Notes: generated by a model not told the origin, from the letters alone. 64,000 nt of DNA from JBBDMW01 sp040878005 (GCA_040878005.1 JBBDMW010000042.1:7312-71311); one strand, 5' to 3'. Shown: positions 16,172 to 25,603, numbered from the stretch's first letter. Numbers and translations: made by a program.

Positions 16172-17653
16172 TCAGTCCTCTCTTGAATCTCTCTGCCTGC
16201 GGCGGCGCCACAACTCACGGCTTCCGGGTTCTACGCTGGCAGCCTGCACAGAACGGCGGTAAGCGTAGCCGCCGGCCACCTGGTCACGGTTTAGCTTTCG
16301 CTCAAGGTGCAGCCCTTCAAGGACAAACTCCACGGCGGATGCTGTCTCCGCGGCGGACCCTGACCCGCCAAGCTTTTCTACAACCGGCGCAAGGCCGGCA
16401 ACTGAGTCACGGACCTGCACATAACCAGATGACTCTATGTCCGCGCCTGTTTGAACCGCCGATCCCTGCTCGAAGCTGGTGACCACCCGGTCCAGCTCGC
16501 CAGGAGCGAACCGACGCCCAAAGACGTTTGCAATTGCCTGTTTCGTAAGCTGCTCTATGACGGCATCTTCCCTGCCATCCTCGAACGTCTCCAACTCTAT
16601 CTTGCCGCGCATGGAGGAGGCGACTGCGGGAAGGTCTGTTATGCGTGGCGAAGAGATGTCTTCGCCGTGCCGGAGCCCGCGCCGGAGCGCTGCGCTGCGC
16701 ATGGTTTCGAAGTTGGCGATGGATACTCGGACGCTCACGCCGGAGCGCTGGTTCACTTCCGGGCTGGCGCGCGCAAGTGCGCTGATCTCACTCACAACCT
16801 CGGACATGTAGTCCGGCACCACTACCCGCTTCTCGGTGCCGTCAAATCGCAGGCGCTCCTGCTGGACAATGCTCAACTCATCTTCCGTGTTCAGCGGGTA
16901 GTGCGTACGCACCTGGGCGCCGAACCGGTCCTTGAGCGGCGTGATGATACGGCCGCGGTTCGTGTAGTCCTCCGGGTTGGCCGTTGCAAAGATCAGGACG
17001 TCCAGCGGCAGCCGTATGGTGTAGCCCCGGATCTGTATATCCCGCTCTTCCATAAGGTTGAACAGCCCAACCTGTATCCGCTCGGACAGGTCAGGGAGTT
17101 CGTTGACGCAGAATATCCCCCGGTTGGTGCGCGGGAGAAGGCCATAGTGCATCGTCAGTTCATCGCCAAGGTACCGCCCCTCGGCGACCTTGATGGGGTC
17201 TACGTCTCCGATCAGGTCAGCCATTGAGACGTCCGGCGTGGCCAGCTTCTCACCGTAACGGGCTTCCCGTGGGATCCAGTCAATGGCCAGGTCATCGTCT
17301 TCCGCGGCCAGCTTCTGCCGCCCGTAGGCTGATACCGGTGTGCACGGGTCATCGTTGGTTTCTGACCCGGCGATAATGGGGATTTCTTCGTCCAGGAGCG
17401 CCGTCATGCTGCGCACCAGGCGTGACTTGGCCTGCCCGCGCTCTCCCAGGATGATCACGCTCTGGCCCGCCAACAGAGCGTTCTCCACCTCTGGCACCAC
17501 GGTGTCGCGGTATCCAATGATTCCAGGGAACAACTCTTCCCCGGCGGCGATCTTCCTCATGAGGTTGCGGTGAACCTCCTCGCGGATGCTCACGGGCCGG
17601 TAGCCGGTCTCCTTGAGCGCTCCCAGTGTGCGAGGTCTTGAAGCCCTGGGCAT
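16172..17653 (-). CDS. Magnesium-chelatase-type AAA+ ATPase
   Basis: A protein of about 493 residues. Walker A is the variant GERGQAKSRL (about residue 68), the Walker B region reads RGIFCVNELPDLSERIQVGL and is followed by sensor 1 in VLIFATANPEDYTNRG and a sensor-2 helix with arginines. The ChlI/BchI-type insert between Walker A and B is present (ETNDDPCTPVSAYGRQ). The start is uncertain: ATG 17653 has GGGAG nine bases upstream, ATG 17662 is too close, and the frame stays open to 17863. It drives the VWA protein downstream. It is not cobalt or magnesium chelatase itself, because no tetrapyrrole genes are near. Confidence 0.85.
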   Translation of the reverse strand: MPRASRPRTLGALKETGYRPVSIREEVHRNLMRKIAAGEELFPGIIGYRDTVVPEVENALLAGQSVIILGERGQAKSRLVRSMTALLDEEIPIIAGSETNDDPCTPVSAYGRQKLAAEDDDLAIDWIPREARYGEKLATPDVSMADLIGDVDPIKVAEGRYLGDELTMHYGLLPRTNRGIFCVNELPDLSERIQVGLFNLMEERDIQIRGYTIRLPLDVLIFATANPEDYTNRGRIITPLKDRFGAQVRTHYPLNTEDELSIVQQERLRFDGTEKRVVVPDYMSEVVSEISALARASPEVNQRSGVSVRVSIANFETMRSAALRRGLRHGEDISSPRITDLPAVASSMRGKIELETFEDGREDAVIEQLTKQAIANVFGRRFAPGELDRVVTSFEQGSAVQTGADIESSGYVQVRDSVAGLAPVVEKLGGSGSAAETASAVEFVLEGLHLERKLNRDQVAGGYAYRRSVQAASVEPGSRELWRRRRQRDSRED

Positions 17654-17941
17654 GAGAGGCATCTCCCTTTCACCCTCTCGTGTGCGGGAGGGTCCGGATA
17701 GGGCCTGTCGCCGTGTGGCTCTGGGTCCCATCCGGCGATGTGGCAGTAAATACGAAATGGCGCCGGAGTTGGGTTTAGAGCAGGTGCGTGCCAGGGTGGT
17801 TCTTCGATGTTGGCACACCAAGGCGACATGCGCCACCACTGACACATCGCTAAATTGGCGCAAAGTTCGACAGGAGTGTCACCACAGCCTATCAGTACTG
17901 TTACGCGATTACAGTAATCGTTGCGCCGGGATGCAGCCTAT

Positions 17942-19009
17942 CTACACCGTCTCGGCCGCGCCTGACCGTGCGGAACGGTACGCTGCATCTATCAGTTCAA
18001 TGGCCCGCATGCCAGCCTCGCCCGGCGCCCAGTTCTTGTCTGCCCTGCCTGTGACCAGGTCAGCGAAGTTGGCTGGAGGCCCGGAACCGCTATACGCCCC
18101 GGCATCTTCAGCAAGCGGCATGTTGAAATGGTCGCCGTCGTGCCGCAGGACTTCCAGCCGGGCGCGGTCGCAGTCCAGTACCAGCGCTCCTTCTGAACCG
18201 AACACCCTCACATCCAGTTGGAACCCTTTGTCGGCGGGCATGTTCCCGGCGCCGGAGAACGTGCCGATCGCCCCGCCCTGGAACCTGACGCTCATGGCGT
18301 CATACAGTTCCACCGCACTGGTGGGAGCGGATGTGAACGCCGAGACCGTTTCAGGTACGAGGCCGGTGAGCCAAAACGCCATACCGGCTGAGTGCGCCAT
18401 TTGCGCCAGGCCGTAGCCGCCACCAGCCCGGACCGGGTCCGCCCAGGTCTCCGCTGCTGGACGGAACATAACCTGCCCTGCCCCACCTCCGGTGGAGTCG
18501 AACGTCCTGCCCTCCAAGAGGTCACGAATGGGCGACGCCATGTGGCACATTACGAACTCGATTTCGCCCACTGCGCCGGCGTCCATGCGCCTCTTCGCCT
18601 CCTGTATGAACGGGCTGTAGTGCCAGCCGTACGGCACCAGCAGGTGCACGCCCTGGCGCCGTGCCTCTGCCACCAGAGCGCGGGCATCGCCGGCGTTGGT
18701 GGCCAGGGGTTTCTCGCACATCACATGCAGGCCGCGCTTGAGAGCGGCCATGGCATGCTCAAAGTGCAGCGTGTGCGGTGATGACACCACCACACCTGCC
18801 AGGTCCGGAATCTCAAGAAGATCGAGGTAGTCTTCGGTGGCATGGTGAAACCCGAAACGATCTTTCACCTGCTGCAACTCATCTGCGCCAAGCCGGCACA
18901 CAGCAGTCATCTCTACGTCGCTGCGTTGTGACAGGACAGGCATATGGTTGGTGGTGGCCCACCAGCCCGCGCCAATAAACCCGAGCCTGGCCCTGGTGCC
19001 GTCGTTCAT
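17942..19009 (-). CDS. Gfo/Idh/MocA-family oxidoreductase
   Basis: A 355-residue NAD(P)-dependent dehydrogenase of sugar or inositol type. The Rossmann motif is LGFIGAGWWATTNHMPVL (residues 9-26), followed by the family's VVSSPHTLHFEHAMAAL and the catalytic EKP motif in HVMCEKPLATNAGDA (about residue 96). The C-terminal half is the predominantly beta-sheet substrate domain. The substrate cannot be told. It sits six bases after a small Cys-containing protein on the same strand and is divergent from a PLP enzyme; a carbohydrate-acid pathway is plausible. Confidence 0.9.
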   Translation of the reverse strand: MNDGTRARLGFIGAGWWATTNHMPVLSQRSDVEMTAVCRLGADELQQVKDRFGFHHATEDYLDLLEIPDLAGVVVSSPHTLHFEHAMAALKRGLHVMCEKPLATNAGDARALVAEARRQGVHLLVPYGWHYSPFIQEAKRRMDAGAVGEIEFVMCHMASPIRDLLEGRTFDSTGGGAGQVMFRPAAETWADPVRAGGGYGLAQMAHSAGMAFWLTGLVPETVSAFTSAPTSAVELYDAMSVRFQGGAIGTFSGAGNMPADKGFQLDVRVFGSEGALVLDCDRARLEVLRHDGDHFNMPLAEDAGAYSGSGPPANFADLVTGRADKNWAPGEAGMRAIELIDAAYRSARSGAAETV

Positions 19010-19015
19010 CGCTGC

Positions 19016-19279
19016 CTACCTGTCCGGGCGATCTTCTTTTCCTGCGTCACTTGAATCTTCGGACTGTGGATCACGTTTGGCGGAATCCCTCAGTATGTCC
19101 ATTGCCTGATCCAGCACGTTCTCCCTGGCCTTGGCGCTGCCTTTGCCGCGCATCGACTTTGGCTTCCGCTTCTTTTTCTGGCCGAACTGCTGTCGTTCAC
19201 GTGCACGCATCTCGGCGCAGTCAAGGCATGTGCAAGTGCGGGGGTGCTTCTCGCGGCCCCAGTTGTGGCGTTCGCGCAT
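19016..19279 (-). CDS. Small basic protein with a CxCxxC motif
   Basis: An 87-residue protein starting MRERHNWGREKH, then TCTCLDCAEMRARERQ (a CxCxxC cluster that could bind zinc), a lysine-arginine-rich centre (KKKRKPKSMRGKG) and an acidic tail SEDSSDAGKED. This layout suggests nucleic acid binding; no family is recognised. The start is uncertain: the frame is open to 19525, but the residues before 19279 have no ribosome binding site and look non-coding. It probably shares a transcript with the oxidoreductase gene six bases downstream. Confidence 0.5.
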   Translation of the reverse strand: MRERHNWGREKHPRTCTCLDCAEMRARERQQFGQKKKRKPKSMRGKGSAKARENVLDQAMDILRDSAKRDPQSEDSSDAGKEDRPDR

Positions 19280-19454
19280 GAGGTTCAAACCTGTGCAACT
19301 CTTCGAATGTACAACGACCCATGAATTGTAACGGTGCGGCACGGACTGCCTCCGGCGATCCGCACTTCGACATGATTGAGAGTCAGCCTCCGCTGGCGTA
19401 CGCTTCGCCCGGTATGCCCTCTCCAGCATGTTCGCACAACCAGGAGTGACACCC

Positions 19455-20627
19455 ATGACCGCGCTCGACGAACTCACCAGGGACCCGTACGCCTTCCTGG
19501 GCGTGCGAAGGTTCATCAACGCCACCTGTCACCACACCATGTACGGCGGCTCACTCATGCCGCAGGTGTCCCTGGATGCCATGCGTGCCGCCGCAACTTC
19601 ACACGTGGACATGATGGAGCTTCAGCGGGCCGCCGGGCGGATCATATCAAGGTACACGCACGCGGATGACGGCTATATCGTCTCCGGATGCGCCGCGGCG
19701 ATGCTGGTGGGCACAGCTGCCATTCTCACCGGCAAGGACCCGGCGAAGATGCAGCAACTGCCTGACACCACCGACATGAAAAGCCTGTGCGTGGCCAAGC
19801 GTTTCCGCAGGCTGACCAACGACTCCGGCGTGGAGTACTCAGACCACAGCTACGCCATTGCGGTCCAGACAGCGGGTGTGAAGTTTGTGGAAGTTGGCAA
19901 TGAGAAAATAGCGACGCGAGAGGAGTACGCGGCAGCGTTCAGCGATGACGTGGCACTGGTGTACTGGATCGGCTATGGGCCTCCCGGGGACATTTCTATA
20001 GAAGACGTAATAGACATCGCCCATGCCCGCGGCGTGCCGGTGCTGATCGATGCCTCCAACTCCCTCCCTCCAGCGGAGAACCTCCACCGGTTCATTGACC
20101 TGGGCGCGGACCTCGTGGCGTTTTCAGGAGGCAAGGGGCTGCAGGGGCCACAAGGCGCAGGCATCCTGGCCGGGCGTGCAGACTTGATCGAGGCTGTGGC
20201 CATGCAGTCCGCCCCGGAACACGGCATAGGCCGAGTGTGCAAGGTGAGCAAGGAGGAGTTGGTCGGCCAGGTCACATCGCTCATCTGGTGGGCGGAGCAG
20301 GATGAAGAAGACCGTATGACCGAGCACCACCGCCGGACAGCCATGCTGGCGGACCTCCTGCGCGATTTGCCTAGCGCAGAGATTGAGATCGTATTTCCGG
20401 ATGCAAACCAGCGGCCCTACCCCACGGTGCATGTCCGATGTCTCCCGGCCAGTGGCATGGATGCGCGGGCGCTGCTCGATGCCCTGCATTCAGGCGAGCC
20501 CGCCATCGCAGCTATGAGCCACTCAGACCCGGCGGTAGTACGACTGGACGTTCGCCTGTGCGAAGACTGGGAGATCAACACCATAGGAGCGCGGCTGAAC
20601 GAGATATTCGGCAATTCGCAGGCGTAG
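19455..20627 (+). CDS. SelA-like PLP-dependent enzyme
   Basis: A 390-residue fold-type I pyridoxal-phosphate enzyme related to L-seryl-tRNA(Sec) selenium transferase and to D-glucosaminate-6-phosphate ammonia lyase. Seen are FINATCHHTMYGGSLMP, YIVSGCAAAMLVGTAAI, the aspartate in VLIDASNSLPP and the cofactor lysine in LVAFSGGKGLQGPQGAG (about residue 226). It lacks the N-terminal tRNA-binding part of true SelA and no selenocysteine genes are near, so a role in amino-acid or sugar-acid lysis is more likely. ATG at 19455 follows CAGGAGTG; a start at 19428 would add nine residues. Confidence 0.8.
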   Translation: MTALDELTRDPYAFLGVRRFINATCHHTMYGGSLMPQVSLDAMRAAATSHVDMMELQRAAGRIISRYTHADDGYIVSGCAAAMLVGTAAILTGKDPAKMQQLPDTTDMKSLCVAKRFRRLTNDSGVEYSDHSYAIAVQTAGVKFVEVGNEKIATREEYAAAFSDDVALVYWIGYGPPGDISIEDVIDIAHARGVPVLIDASNSLPPAENLHRFIDLGADLVAFSGGKGLQGPQGAGILAGRADLIEAVAMQSAPEHGIGRVCKVSKEELVGQVTSLIWWAEQDEEDRMTEHHRRTAMLADLLRDLPSAEIEIVFPDANQRPYPTVHVRCLPASGMDARALLDALHSGEPAIAAMSHSDPAVVRLDVRLCEDWEINTIGARLNEIFGNSQA

Positions 20628-20776
20628 GCAGGTGTCACCGTTGGACATGCAGTTTGGTTACAGTTCCCGCACGATGAATCCAATGGGTTCCCCTTTCCTG
20701 TAGAAGAGGATTAAGCTGAAAGGGAGAGGTTCCCGCCGCCGCCCCAACTTCTCGCTCTCATTCTGCAGGAACCGAA

Positions 20777-21370
20777 TTGCACCTGTACCTGATCAGGCAC
20801 GGGGAAACCGTGATTGGGCCGGATAAGCTTTACCCGGACGGGGCCGGCCTCACACTGCGGGGACAAGCCCAGGCACGCGCCGTGGCCTCCGCACTCCGGG
20901 AACGTGGCGTTGATCTCATTGTCACCAGCGGCCTGCGCCGCACGTATGAAACCGCAAGGCCGCTAACGCGGGCGCTGGGCCTGAGCCCCGTCGCCATGCC
21001 AGGCTTGAACGAGATTTATGCTGGCCGGCTCCGTGACGCCCCCATAGAAACAATCCAGGAGATCGCCGACAGCGGCTGGAAGCCTGACTTCAAACGCTTT
21101 GGCGGAGAAGACATGGGCGATTTTGGCCGGCGAATCGCCGAATCGTCACGGTGCCTGTTGGATACTGCGGCCAGCAAGGGCGCCGAAACGGTGGCTGCCT
21201 TTGTACACGGCGGCACCATCACGGTAATGCTGGAGCAGGTGAAAGGTCAGCCTTTCTCCGGCCAGAGATTTGACTATGTGCCGAACTGCAGCATCTCGCT
21301 GGTTTGCGCCAACGGCACGGGCACAGAGATCAGGTACAAGTTCGACACCAATCACCTGGCTGACGTCTGA
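20777..21370 (+). CDS. Histidine phosphatase family protein (phosphoglycerate-mutase-like)
   Basis: A 197-residue protein beginning with the catalytic motif LYLIRHGET (RHG, residues 4-12). The second arginine-helix GLRRTYETARPL, a conserved acidic residue in LNEIYAGRL and the second catalytic histidine in AAFVHGGTITVML (about residue 143) complete the active site. Family members are phosphatases or mutases; cofactor dependence and substrate are not visible. The start is TTG with CAGGA nine bases upstream. It stands alone, 150 bases after the PLP enzyme. Confidence 0.85.
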   Translation: MHLYLIRHGETVIGPDKLYPDGAGLTLRGQAQARAVASALRERGVDLIVTSGLRRTYETARPLTRALGLSPVAMPGLNEIYAGRLRDAPIETIQEIADSGWKPDFKRFGGEDMGDFGRRIAESSRCLLDTAASKGAETVAAFVHGGTITVMLEQVKGQPFSGQRFDYVPNCSISLVCANGTGTEIRYKFDTNHLADV

Positions 21371-21508
21371 CGAGCGCGCCTTAAATTTGTCATTGACGAA
21401 TTGAACGGCACGAACAGAGCCGCCTGAACGGTGGTGTAAACTCGGTCCGCGCACATTCTTGAAGGCACCGCCTCAACAAAATAACCTGGGAACCGGGAGG
21501 CCTGCACA

Positions 21509-21865
21509 ATGCCAGATTTTGAATTGGGCACAGCGCTCAACACTTTTATAAGAGTGGCCGGCCCAGTTTTTGCCGCGACAATTGTCTGGCGGACCTGGCG
21601 AAGCTCAAGCAGGACCACCAGTAAATTTGCGCTTGCTGGATTCCTTGTAATAACGGTGGCCGCCATTTGGGGAAGTCTATGGGCATACACCGTCAACAAC
21701 GGCGTGGCATCAGGCCTCAATGCCAGAGATTTCGGAGTCGTCCAGGCATCCACATCCGGCCTGCTTGAGGCGCTCGGACTGGTGCTGATCGTCTATGCCT
21801 TCTGGCTTGAGCTGCGGCCGTCGATGTCAGTGGCTGCGCCCGAGCGTGAGGAGGTGAAGCCTTGA
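21509..21865 (+). CDS. Small membrane protein of a two-gene pair
   Basis: A 118-residue protein with three predicted membrane helices (about residues 14-25, 41-62 and 78-95) and short polar ends. No family is recognised. ATG at 21509 follows GGGAGG. The stop overlaps the next start as TTGA, so the two are almost certainly translated together and may form a heteromer in the membrane. Confidence 0.65.
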   Translation: MPDFELGTALNTFIRVAGPVFAATIVWRTWRSSSRTTSKFALAGFLVITVAAIWGSLWAYTVNNGVASGLNARDFGVVQASTSGLLEALGLVLIVYAFWLELRPSMSVAAPEREEVKP

Positions 21866-22203
21866 TTGGCCCCGCCACTACCGCCCTCGTAGGCATTTTG
21901 ATCATTTTGACGTACAGCGCCTGGGCTGCGGGAGCGATCATCGCCTGGCGAGCGGATGGCAGGAACAGTTCGCCTGCTCTGAAGCTTGCTGCATGGACCT
22001 TCACGGCAGGACTCCTGCTTCCGGTCTTCATGCAAATCGCCGGCATCAGCACAATCATTCTTGGTGTTGAATCTTCATCCAGCGCGTGGCGAATCATCAG
22101 CCAGGTGTCGCCCGTCATCAACTCTACAGTGCTGGTCATGCTCGCCCTTGCATTTGCCCGCATCGTGCACGAGAAGCGGTCAGGCGAGGCCACAGACCGA
22201 TGA
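21862..22203 (+). CDS. Second small membrane protein of the pair
   Basis: A 113-residue protein with a TTG start overlapping the previous stop. It has about three membrane segments: TTALVGILIILTYSAW, the helix LLPVFMQIAGISTIIL and VLVMLALAFARIV. The ends are charged (HEKRSGEATDR). Function is unknown. It converges with the M28 peptidase gene 40 bases away. Confidence 0.65.
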   Translation: MIGPATTALVGILIILTYSAWAAGAIIAWRADGRNSSPALKLAAWTFTAGLLLPVFMQIAGISTIILGVESSSSAWRIISQVSPVINSTVLVMLALAFARIVHEKRSGEATDR

Positions 22204-22243
22204 CCGCCGGTAAGTACAACCTGTTCCTAGGGACCGTCAGGGG

Positions 22244-23626
22244 CTAAAACACCCGGACCACAGCGCCCCGCTCCGCCTCCAGGCGTTGGCTGACCAATTC
22301 CCGCGTCACCGTGTTCTCCGGCCAGTCCCCCGGCGGCACGTGCGACAGCCGGAGCAACAACCGCGCAAGCTGGCCCACGTACTCCTTTAGCTCACGAACG
22401 TTCAGCTTGTCAGAGGTGTCCCCTGCTTCGTGGTGAAACTCGGCATCGGCATGGCGACCGGCAAACCGCCATCGCCAGAGGTGAGCAGCGTCCAATCCTG
22501 CACGGATGAACGGGAAATGGTCAGAGCTGACATCAAGCTGTGACATCACGTGGCAGCTGAAACCGTCTCCCATCGCATCAAGCTGATCCTGTACCACATC
22601 ACGGAGATGCGGGAAACCGAGCACCACGCCCTTCATGTTGCCAGTCGAAAGCTCGTCCAGGTTGATCGCCAACCGTGGAGGAGTCTCTGGCCCATAGTGG
22701 CGCTCAACGTAGGCAGATGATCCCTGTAACTTCTGCTCTTCCGCGCTGAAAGTGACAAACCTGATGGACCTGCCTGGCGCAACGCCAGTCTCGGCCTGCA
22801 ACTGTGCAAGGATCCGTGCCGTCTCCATGACGGCAACCGTGCCCGATGCGTTGTCATTGCCTCCCGGTGCACCGTAGACGGTATCATGATGACCGCCCAG
22901 CAACAGGTGCTCATCCGGCCAGGTGGAGCCTGTGATCTCTGCCGCCACGTTGGCCGTGGGCGCAGTGAAAAAGCGCGACTGCACTTCCAACGACAGTGAT
23001 TTCTTCTCGCCCGAAAGCCGGCGCAGCAGCGCTCCGTCCTCCTGCGAGGTAACCACTGTGGGCAACGGGTGCTCGTTCAGGCCGGAATCCCGCCAGTCGC
23101 TCGCGCTGTGATACTCCATCCTCCGGCCGTTCTTCTTCTCAACCACAACGGCAGCCGCCGCACTGGCATCGGCAAGCAGTCGAAGCCTGGTCGCAAGGTG
23201 TACAGGTTCGGTGAATGGCTCGAACCCCAATGCCAGCACAGCGACCGATCCAGGAAGGTTCGCACGGGAAGCGTCTATCTCTCGCGGCGTGCCAAAGCCC
23301 ACATCAACAATGGGCGCAGTGACGCTGAACGGCGGACACCTGTTGAATGGGAGAAGGTCAATCGGCCGGCTATCCTCATCGACCCCCCTCGCCTCTGCCC
23401 GGCTCCACTCCCAGGTATCAAGTTGAAACTCCTCCAACGCGGCGTTCTGCAGGCCGGAGGAAATCAACTGGTCCCGGATGTACGCAGCGGCCCTGCGCTC
23501 AGGCGCCGACGACGCCCACCTGGGGCCGATACGGTCGCATAGTTCCGCAACGTGGTCGCGAATCAGCGACCCGGCCCACGCCTCGCCTATAACCCAGCGA
23601 TCTATGTCTCGCCAATTAGTAACCAT
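22244..23626 (-). CDS. M28-family metallopeptidase
   Basis: A 460-residue zinc aminopeptidase/carboxypeptidase. The two-zinc centre is readable: His and Asp in LLLGGHHDTV, bridging Asp in GGNDNASGT, the Glu-Glu pair in VTFSAEEQ, an Asp in LDVSSDHFPF and the last His in HHEAGDTSDK. A PA-type insert (residues about 115-215, PLLPFNRCPPFSV and on) lies before the catalytic core. No signal peptide is visible, so it may act in the cytoplasm. Substrate unknown. Convergent with the membrane pair. Confidence 0.9.
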   Translation of the reverse strand: MVTNWRDIDRWVIGEAWAGSLIRDHVAELCDRIGPRWASSAPERRAAAYIRDQLISSGLQNAALEEFQLDTWEWSRAEARGVDEDSRPIDLLPFNRCPPFSVTAPIVDVGFGTPREIDASRANLPGSVAVLALGFEPFTEPVHLATRLRLLADASAAAAVVVEKKNGRRMEYHSASDWRDSGLNEHPLPTVVTSQEDGALLRRLSGEKKSLSLEVQSRFFTAPTANVAAEITGSTWPDEHLLLGGHHDTVYGAPGGNDNASGTVAVMETARILAQLQAETGVAPGRSIRFVTFSAEEQKLQGSSAYVERHYGPETPPRLAINLDELSTGNMKGVVLGFPHLRDVVQDQLDAMGDGFSCHVMSQLDVSSDHFPFIRAGLDAAHLWRWRFAGRHADAEFHHEAGDTSDKLNVRELKEYVGQLARLLLRLSHVPPGDWPENTVTRELVSQRLEAERGAVVRVF

Positions 23627-23833
23627 ATGGCTCCGTCACTTATCAACCCGCTGTCAACGCAATCAGTGTAGGATGCGCAACTCATAGCTAACGCTTGGTT
23701 ATCTAATCAGTAAAAATATTCATGTAGGATACCGCATTGTTATGTAAGACCATAATTGTTTGTCCTTTTTCGCCTTATTAATGGCCATAATTCCCTCGAA
23801 TGCATCAATCAAAGCGCTTGGTGACAAAACATA

Positions 23834-23857
23834 TCCTTGCCGGTAACCCGGCAAGGA
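23834..23857 (+). promoter_or_regulatory. Hairpin that covers a ribosome binding site
   Basis: TCCTTGCCGG (23834-23843) and CCGGCAAGGA (23848-23857) form a perfect 10-base stem with a 4-base loop. The AAGGA on the 3' arm is the only ribosome binding site for the ATG at 23864, seven bases on, so the hairpin should block translation unless opened. A thermosensor, a protein-binding site or a transcript start inside the stem are possible readings. Confidence 0.65.
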
Positions 23858-23863
23858 TAAAAC

Positions 23864-25132
23864 ATGACCAACAGGTTGAGATCAATTTCGAAGTTCGCCG
23901 CATTGGCGGCAGCAGTGATGATAACTGCTGTGACGCTGGGTGGAACAGCGTCCGCCGACATCGTGACCGGTACTGGGATAGAGGTCCAGGCCGATGTCGA
24001 CAGCCGTTTCTCAGTCAGCAATGAATCTGCTGACAAGGGAACAGCTTCCCTCAGCGGCAACTCCGTCACGTGGAACATTGACGCGCTGGGTGATGAAAGC
24101 GCGACGCTGACCTACGACGTGTCGGTTGACTGCGCCCAGGGCGGCGGTCCGCTGCCGGTGCACGATTCGATCAGTTACACCGACAACGAAGGCAACGTGG
24201 TGGACCTCTCCACCCTTGGCCTCACGGTGAACCTGCGCGGCTGTGCTGCCGACGTTGCACTCGCACCAGAGACGGACACCAATCCAGTTGGCGATGACCA
24301 CACTGTGACCGCCACCGTGACTGATGACTTCGGCGACCCTGTAGAAGGTGTCGATGTCACGTTCGATGTGGTTTCCGGACCAAATGCCGGCACCGCGGGA
24401 TCAGACACCACGGACGCCAGCGGCGAGGCGGCGATCACCTACACCGGTGCCAACGGGCTTGGCACTGACTCCATAACCGCCTCATTCGAGGCCGCTGATG
24501 GCAGCATCGTGATCTCAAACACGGCTGAGAAAGAGTGGGTCGACATCACGGCGCCGGTCCTGGACATGCCGGATGACATCGAGGTCGAGGCGGACTCGCC
24601 ATCAGGAGCCTCAAATGTCGACCTGCCTGAGCCAACCGCCACAGATGACGTGGACCCGTCTCCTGTCGTGACTTGCGATGCCTCGTCCGGAGCCTTCCCT
24701 CTTGGTGTGACCACGGTGACCTGTACTGCCACTGACGCCTCAGGCAACAGCAGCAGTGACACGTTCACAGTGACTGTCACAGACACCACTCCGCCGGAGA
24801 TCAGCTGCGCTGAGGGCGTCAACCCCAGCGGCAAAAACGTGCCGAAGGCGGGCAAAAAGTCACCAGGTCAGAACGAGGACGGCTTCTACGAGCTTTCCGC
24901 CACTGACAACCTGGATGGCGACGTGGAAATCTGGGTTAGCGGCTTCGGCCCGTTCCAGAGCGGGGACGTAGTCAAGATCACGGAAGCGCCTGGCGCCACT
25001 CCCAAGCTGAAGTCCATGGGCGGTGCTGTGACGGCTCACCTGATTCTTGACTCAGATGCAGTCATCACGGCGACTGACTCGTCAGGCAACAGCAGTTCCA
25101 TCAGCTGCCTGGTTCCGCCTGACCCAAAGTAG
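23864..25132 (+). CDS. Exported Ig-like (Big-1/HYR) protein
   Basis: A 422-residue secreted protein. A signal peptide of about 31 residues ends near GGTASADIV. Then come an N-terminal beta domain (about 32-125), a bacterial Ig-like group 1 domain (about 130-220, DDFGDPVEGVDVTFDVVSGP and the GEAAITYTG strand), a HYR domain (about 225-310) with paired Cys (VVTCDASSG, VTCTATDASGNSSSD) and a last domain repeating ATDSSGNSSSISC. These are adhesion-type modules. There is no LPXTG-type sorting signal or membrane anchor. The upstream hairpin may control translation. A terminator cut by an assembly gap follows. Confidence 0.8.
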   Translation: MTNRLRSISKFAALAAAVMITAVTLGGTASADIVTGTGIEVQADVDSRFSVSNESADKGTASLSGNSVTWNIDALGDESATLTYDVSVDCAQGGGPLPVHDSISYTDNEGNVVDLSTLGLTVNLRGCAADVALAPETDTNPVGDDHTVTATVTDDFGDPVEGVDVTFDVVSGPNAGTAGSDTTDASGEAAITYTGANGLGTDSITASFEAADGSIVISNTAEKEWVDITAPVLDMPDDIEVEADSPSGASNVDLPEPTATDDVDPSPVVTCDASSGAFPLGVTTVTCTATDASGNSSSDTFTVTVTDTTPPEISCAEGVNPSGKNVPKAGKKSPGQNEDGFYELSATDNLDGDVEIWVSGFGPFQSGDVVKITEAPGATPKLKSMGGAVTAHLILDSDAVITATDSSGNSSSISCLVPPDPK

Positions 25133-25158
25133 GCCGTAACGAAATCATCGGCTGACAA

Positions 25159-25200
25159 AGAGGCCCGGCGCGTCGATNNNNNNNNNNCGCCTCTCTTTTT
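25159..25200 (+). terminator. Terminator interrupted by a 10-N assembly gap
   Basis: AAAGAGGC (25158-25165) and GCCTCT followed by six T (25189-25200) would form a terminator stem, but the loop side holds ten N (25178-25187). The gap probably reflects the difficulty of sequencing or joining across the hairpin. Confidence 0.6.
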
Positions 25201-25294
25201 TCACAGCGAAGAAGGCAGCAGAGACGCAATCGCCCAGCCGCTGATTGAACGATATGGCATGACTGCGCCATCTAAAGAAAGCATATATAAATCG

Positions 25295-25346
25295 GGGACG
25301 GCCGGTAGGTGCGCTGGATGTCCGTCCATTCGCCCGGCCGTCCCCA
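25295..25346 (-). terminator. Long perfect hairpin, terminator of the zinc-ribbon gene
   Basis: Perfect 12-base arms GGGGACGGCCGG (25295-25306) and CCGGCCGTCCCC (25335-25346) enclose 28 bases with a small inner stem (TGGA with TCCA). It lies 24 bases past the stop of the minus-strand gene at 25370, and the sequence after it on that strand is A+T-rich. Confidence 0.6.
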
Positions 25347-25369
25347 CGTGAGCGGGGGCTCGAAAATAC

Positions 25370-25603
25370 TTATCCGAAGGCGACCCTCGCGGGCGGATCA
25401 TCGGCCGGGTTCACGGCCGGCTCAGGCCGCATGCTCGGCGCACCCATGGAGGGTGGCGCCGCGTCGTTGTTCTGCCTGGGTCGGATCGAAGAGCCATTCC
25501 TCGAAAATCCGCAGTTGAGACAGGAAAGGTACTGGCCGTACATGTCGGATGTGAGTTCTACGGTGCCGGTCCGGCACCTGGGGCATGACCGGAAATAAAG
25601 CAT
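25370..25603 (-). CDS. Small zinc-ribbon protein
   Basis: A 77-residue protein with two Cys pairs, SCPRCRTG (residues 7-10) and SCLNCGFSRNG (residues 28-31), the spacing of a zinc ribbon. TSDMYGQYLSC between them matches the beta hairpin of such ribbons. The C-terminal half is Pro/Ala-rich and disordered. It may bind nucleic acid or act as an adaptor. No neighbour shares its strand. The start ATG at 25603 has only a weak ribosome binding site. Confidence 0.6.
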   Translation of the reverse strand: MLYFRSCPRCRTGTVELTSDMYGQYLSCLNCGFSRNGSSIRPRQNNDAAPPSMGAPSMRPEPAVNPADDPPARVAFG

